Positions 6,158-8,180 of a stretch of DNA of 8,180 nucleotides are shown here, one piece after another; positions within the stretch are counted from its first letter, which is position 1; each line of letters begins with the position of its first letter. The stretch is from Actinomycetota bacterium (GTDB lineage Bacteria > Actinomycetota > Humimicrobiia > Humimicrobiales > Humimicrobiaceae), in contig PWYO01000280.1 in NCBI GenBank assembly GCA_003567835.1, forward strand, positions 1 through 8,180, written 5' to 3'. The position numbers and the translations under genes are program-made. Below the pieces are notes generated by a model. The model did no database searches, was not told the origin of the DNA, and saw only the letters and a list, made by a program, of their open reading frames with translations.

Positions 6158-7288
6158 ATGGCAAAGGATATGTGCAGCCCTCCTGCATGGGTGGAGATTG
6201 ACTTAAAAAAGCTGGATTACAATTTTTCAGTTTTAAAAAACCTTCCCTCGGCCAGGAATAAAAAAATAGTGGCGGTGGTTAAGGCCGATGCCTACGGGCA
6301 TGGTGCCTTGGAGATATCCAGAAGGGCCTTGGCCAATGGCGCCTATGGTTTGGGCGTGGCCAGGGCTGGTGAGGGTGCAGATCTCCGCAACCAGGGCATA
6401 GAATGCCCCATTTACATACTGGGCGACGTGGACCAGCAAGAGGCGGATACCGCTTTAGAATATGGCCTCACGCCTTCCATCAGCAGTTTGGAGGGGGCCC
6501 GATTGATAAACAGCCGGGCAAAAACATCCGGCAAGAAGATTGGCTGCCATATAAACGTGGACACGGGAATGAACCGGCTGGGGATCAATTATGCTTGCTT
6601 GGCACCAGCGCTAAAAGAGTTCCAGAAATTGCATTGCTTAAAAATTGAGGGCATGTTTACGCATTTTGCATGCGCTTCAGACCAAACCTCAAGCCTAAAC
6701 CGCAAACAGATGCATCGGTTTGGCCAGGCCGCCCTAGAAGCAAAGCAGATACTGGGTCCCATGGCCCTGGTCCATTGTGCCAACAGCGCAGCCCATGTGG
6801 GCAATTTGCCCCTAGAGGCGAATATGGTGCGGCTGGGTATTGCCATGTATGGGCTAAACCCCTTTAACGGTCCTTGTTCGGTGAAGCTTTTGCCGCTGCT
6901 GAGCCTCAAGGCCAAAGCGGTTCTTGTAAAGAAGGTGGCCAAAGGAGAGACCATCTCCTACTGCGGCAGGTACAGGGTAGAAAAAGAGAGCAGGATTGCT
7001 ACATTTGCGGTGGGCTATGCAGACGGCTATACCAGGCTGCTTTCCAATCAGGCCCGGATCATCATCGGCGGAGACTATGCGCCGGTGGCTGGAAACATCA
7101 CCATGGACATGTTCATGGCTGATGTCACCCATATTCAAGGCGTTTCTGCAGGGGATGTGGCCACCCTTATCGGCGAAGTAAATGGTAAATCGGTAACTGC
7201 GGGCCAGCTGGCGGAAATCATAGGCACCATCAATTATGAGGTGGTATGCATGATTCGTGCCCGGCTGCCCAAAATCTTTATTAAATAG
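6158..7288 (+). CDS. alr: Alanine racemase
   Basis: This PLP-dependent enzyme interconverts L- and D-alanine, supplying D-Ala for peptidoglycan; it is cytoplasmic and acts as a dimer. The 376 residues match the family length of about 370-390. The N-terminal barrel has AWVEIDLKKLDYN (10-22) and VVAVVKADAYGHG (38-49... read as the PLP loop), with PLP lysine K42. VDTGMNRLG (134-142) holds R140, the counterpart of the carboxylate-binding arginine, and MVRLGIAMYG (223-232) follows. The C-terminal beta domain has VGYADGY (285-291) with catalytic Y287 and GNITMDMFM (312-320). Residue 133 is Asn where the well-studied Bacillus enzyme has a carbamylated Lys. The start is ATG 6158; the ribosome binding site is weak and probably coupled to the CBS gene 5 bases upstream. 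ATG 6170 is a poorer alternative because its AAAGGA lies only one base away. The toxin-antitoxin pair often found after alr in Firmicutes is absent. Confidence 0.97.
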   Translation: MAKDMCSPPAWVEIDLKKLDYNFSVLKNLPSARNKKIVAVVKADAYGHGALEISRRALANGAYGLGVARAGEGADLRNQGIECPIYILGDVDQQEADTALEYGLTPSISSLEGARLINSRAKTSGKKIGCHINVDTGMNRLGINYACLAPALKEFQKLHCLKIEGMFTHFACASDQTSSLNRKQMHRFGQAALEAKQILGPMALVHCANSAAHVGNLPLEANMVRLGIAMYGLNPFNGPCSVKLLPLLSLKAKAVLVKKVAKGETISYCGRYRVEKESRIATFAVGYADGYTRLLSNQARIIIGGDYAPVAGNITMDMFMADVTHIQGVSAGDVATLIGEVNGKSVTAGQLAEIIGTINYEVVCMIRARLPKIFIK

Positions 7289-7302
7289 AAGGGAAGAAAA
7301 CT

Positions 7303-7875
7303 ATGAAAACCATCGGATTTAATGGAAGCCCCCATAAGAAGGGCAACACATTCCTGGCCCTGCGCCAGGTGTTCGAGCAGCTGGAATCCCGGGGCGTGGA
7401 AACCGAGATCATGCACATAGGCTCGCAATCCATCCAGCCCTGTGACGGATGCGGAAAATGCAAAAAAACCAAAGACGGGTTGTGCGCCATCGACGACGGG
7501 CTCAATGTCTATATGCAAAAAGCCTATGCTGCACAGGGTGTGGTGATTGGCTCTCCTGTATATTTTGGTTCGGTGACCCCGCCTACCAAAGCCCTGTTAG
7601 ATAGGCTGGGATATTGCGCACGGGCGGGGGGTTACCTGCTAAAACATAAGGTTTGTGCAGCGGTGGCAGCGGTTCGCCGCCAGGGTGCGGTGGATACCTT
7701 AAACCAGATCCAATACATGTTTATGCTCAACCAGGCCATCCTCCCTTCTTCGGTTTATTGGAATTTTGCGGTTGGCCGAAATCCTGGTGAAGTAAAAAAT
7801 GATGAGGAAGGAATGGAGGCATTGAAGATTTTGGGCCAAAATATGGCCTGGCTGTTAAAAAAAATCAAGGACTGA
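7303..7875 (+). CDS. NAD(P)H-dependent FMN reductase / iron-sulfur flavoprotein family oxidoreductase
   Basis: This is a flavodoxin-fold protein of 190 residues, predicted to bind FMN and act in electron transfer or reduction of small molecules. The N-terminus MKTIGFNGSPHKKGNT (1-16) is the typical phosphate-binding loop of the family, and VVIGSPVYFGSVTPPTKALLDRLGY (80-104) is the second flavin-site segment. Between them lies a compact cysteine motif C47-x2-C50-x2-C53-x7-C61, matching the spacing known for a 4Fe-4S cluster in iron-sulfur flavoproteins such as the archaeal Isf family. The physiological partner is unknown. A GAAGGGA ribosome binding site about 8 bases upstream of ATG 7303 supports the start. 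It follows alr by 14 bases, probably on the same transcript, though a functional link to D-alanine metabolism is not evident. Confidence 0.88.
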   Translation: MKTIGFNGSPHKKGNTFLALRQVFEQLESRGVETEIMHIGSQSIQPCDGCGKCKKTKDGLCAIDDGLNVYMQKAYAAQGVVIGSPVYFGSVTPPTKALLDRLGYCARAGGYLLKHKVCAAVAAVRRQGAVDTLNQIQYMFMLNQAILPSSVYWNFAVGRNPGEVKNDEEGMEALKILGQNMAWLLKKIKD

Positions 7876-7881
7876 GAGCAT

Positions 7882-7980
7882 ATGCTTGATATGTTTATAA
7901 GGGGAGGTGTTTGGCTAAAGGCCATGCTGGAGATCAGTGCGGCTGCGCACAAGATGTTTATCTATGTATTGGAAAGATGA
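7882..7980 (+). CDS. Doubtful 32-residue ORF between the flavoprotein and the membrane-protein gene
   Basis: An ATG at 7882 opens a 32-codon frame ending in TGA at 7978-7980. The peptide runs MLDMFIRGGVWLKAML, then EISAAAHKMFIYVLER, and could form one amphipathic or weakly hydrophobic helix. No family is recognised and there is no convincing ribosome binding site, although the frame begins 7 bases after the flavoprotein stop and could be read by coupling. It overlaps another small frame starting at TTG 7911, and at most one of the two is likely real. The frame may also be chance. Confidence 0.22.
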   Translation: MLDMFIRGGVWLKAMLEISAAAHKMFIYVLER

Positions 7981-8024
7981 TTATCAACAACTGCTGTAAA
8001 AGGAGGCAATATGGAAATCGCTGA
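7911..8024 (+). CDS. Doubtful 37-residue cysteine-rich ORF
   Basis: A TTG at 7911, three bases after GGGGAGG (7901-7907), opens a 37-codon frame ending in TGA at 8022-8024. The peptide begins MAKGHAGDQCGCAQDVYLC and contains five cysteines (residues 10, 12, 19, 28, 29) and a basic tail. The ribosome binding sequence is strong but its spacer is short. The frame overlaps the start of the following membrane-protein gene by 14 bases, an arrangement seen in coupled genes. No family is recognised, and a chance frame is quite possible. Confidence 0.22.
   Translation: MAKGHAGDQCGCAQDVYLCIGKMIINNCCKRRQYGNR
8001..8006 (+). promoter_or_regulatory. Shine-Dalgarno site of the last gene
   Basis: AGGAGG lies 4 bases before the ATG at 8011 and is among the best ribosome binding sequences in the window. 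It supports the truncated frame at the right edge being a real gene. Confidence 0.75.
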
Positions 8025-8180
8025 TCTACTGGGACTGGGACTGGGTGCTTTTGCCTTTGTGTGCTGGGCCCTTTTTATACTGGTTATGCTCGCCCTGTTT
8101 GTTTTTTGGATTATCACTGTGGTGGACTGTGCCAAAAGGAAGAATGAAGAATTTCCTGAGGGAGGGGACAATATAAAAAC
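8011..8180 (+). CDS. Small membrane protein resembling the PLDc_N family (3' end cut by window)
   Basis: Fifty-six complete codons are visible before the window ends. A short N-terminus with a Gly-Leu repeat (LLGLGLGAF) is followed by a long hydrophobic segment, about residues 13-38 (rich in F, A, V, L, I, W), then the signature-like FWIITVVDCAKRKNEEFPEGG and the start of a further segment. This layout, a membrane helix followed by W-x-x-x-V-D-C-x-K-R and a charged loop, resembles the PLDc_N family, normally two helices in about 60-80 residues. The function of such stand-alone proteins is poorly known. The AGGAGG site upstream supports the start. The family call is tentative because the second helix lies outside the window. 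Confidence 0.6.
   Translation, partial: MEIADLLGLGLGAFAFVCWALFILVMLALFVFWIITVVDCAKRKNEEFPEGGDNIK

Noticed and set aside
7877..7886. 10-base perfect palindrome AGCATATGCT after the flavoprotein stop
   Set aside because: It does not extend beyond 10 bases, and several palindromes of this length are expected by chance in 8 kb. It has no U-run, so it is not a terminator either.

Overview
The window is a dense, single-strand (+) stretch of core bacterial genes with almost no intergenic space. The organism looks like a Gram-positive bacterium of the Firmicutes, probably Clostridia. The reasons are purine-rich GGAGG-type ribosome binding sites, frequent TTG/GTG starts, heavy use of AGG/AGA arginine codons, and the gene order acpS - nnr - CBS - alr. 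That order is an inference from remembered genome layouts; no search was run. The base composition looks intermediate by eye.

Layout: (1) positions 1-772 hold the 3' end of rplM (L13) and a complete rpsI (S9), the classic r-protein pair. (2) Positions 783-1784 hold a fold-type III PLP racemase of the ornithine racemase (Orr/COG3457) type, starting 10 bases after rpsI. (3) Positions 1820-3655 hold glmS, which supplies glucosamine-6-phosphate for cell-wall synthesis. (4) Positions 3660-4040 hold acpS, which activates acyl carrier protein. (5) A short gap with a good extended -10 promoter precedes nnr (4101-5684), the bifunctional NAD(P)HX epimerase/dehydratase. (6) Then come a two-CBS-domain protein (5688-6152), alanine racemase alr (6158-7288) and an iron-sulfur flavoprotein-like oxidoreductase (7303-7875). 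(7) A 135-base gap holds only doubtful tiny ORFs. It is followed by the start of a small membrane protein resembling the PLDc_N family, cut by the window end.

The theme of the middle section is envelope precursor supply: amino sugar (GlmS), D-alanine (Alr), possibly a second D-amino acid (Orr-like), and lipid synthesis (AcpS). Cofactor repair (Nnr) and a possible nucleotide sensor (CBS protein) are embedded in it. Spacings of 3 to 35 bases between most genes suggest one or two long transcripts, with a possible internal promoter before nnr. No rho-independent terminator, tRNA, rRNA, CRISPR array or mobile element was seen.

I did not find a clearly new system. The points most worth a second look are the Orr-like racemase wedged between rpsI and glmS, residue changes at normally conserved positions in L13, S9, AcpS and Alr, the absence of room for a glmS ribozyme, and the small unassigned ORFs near the right end.
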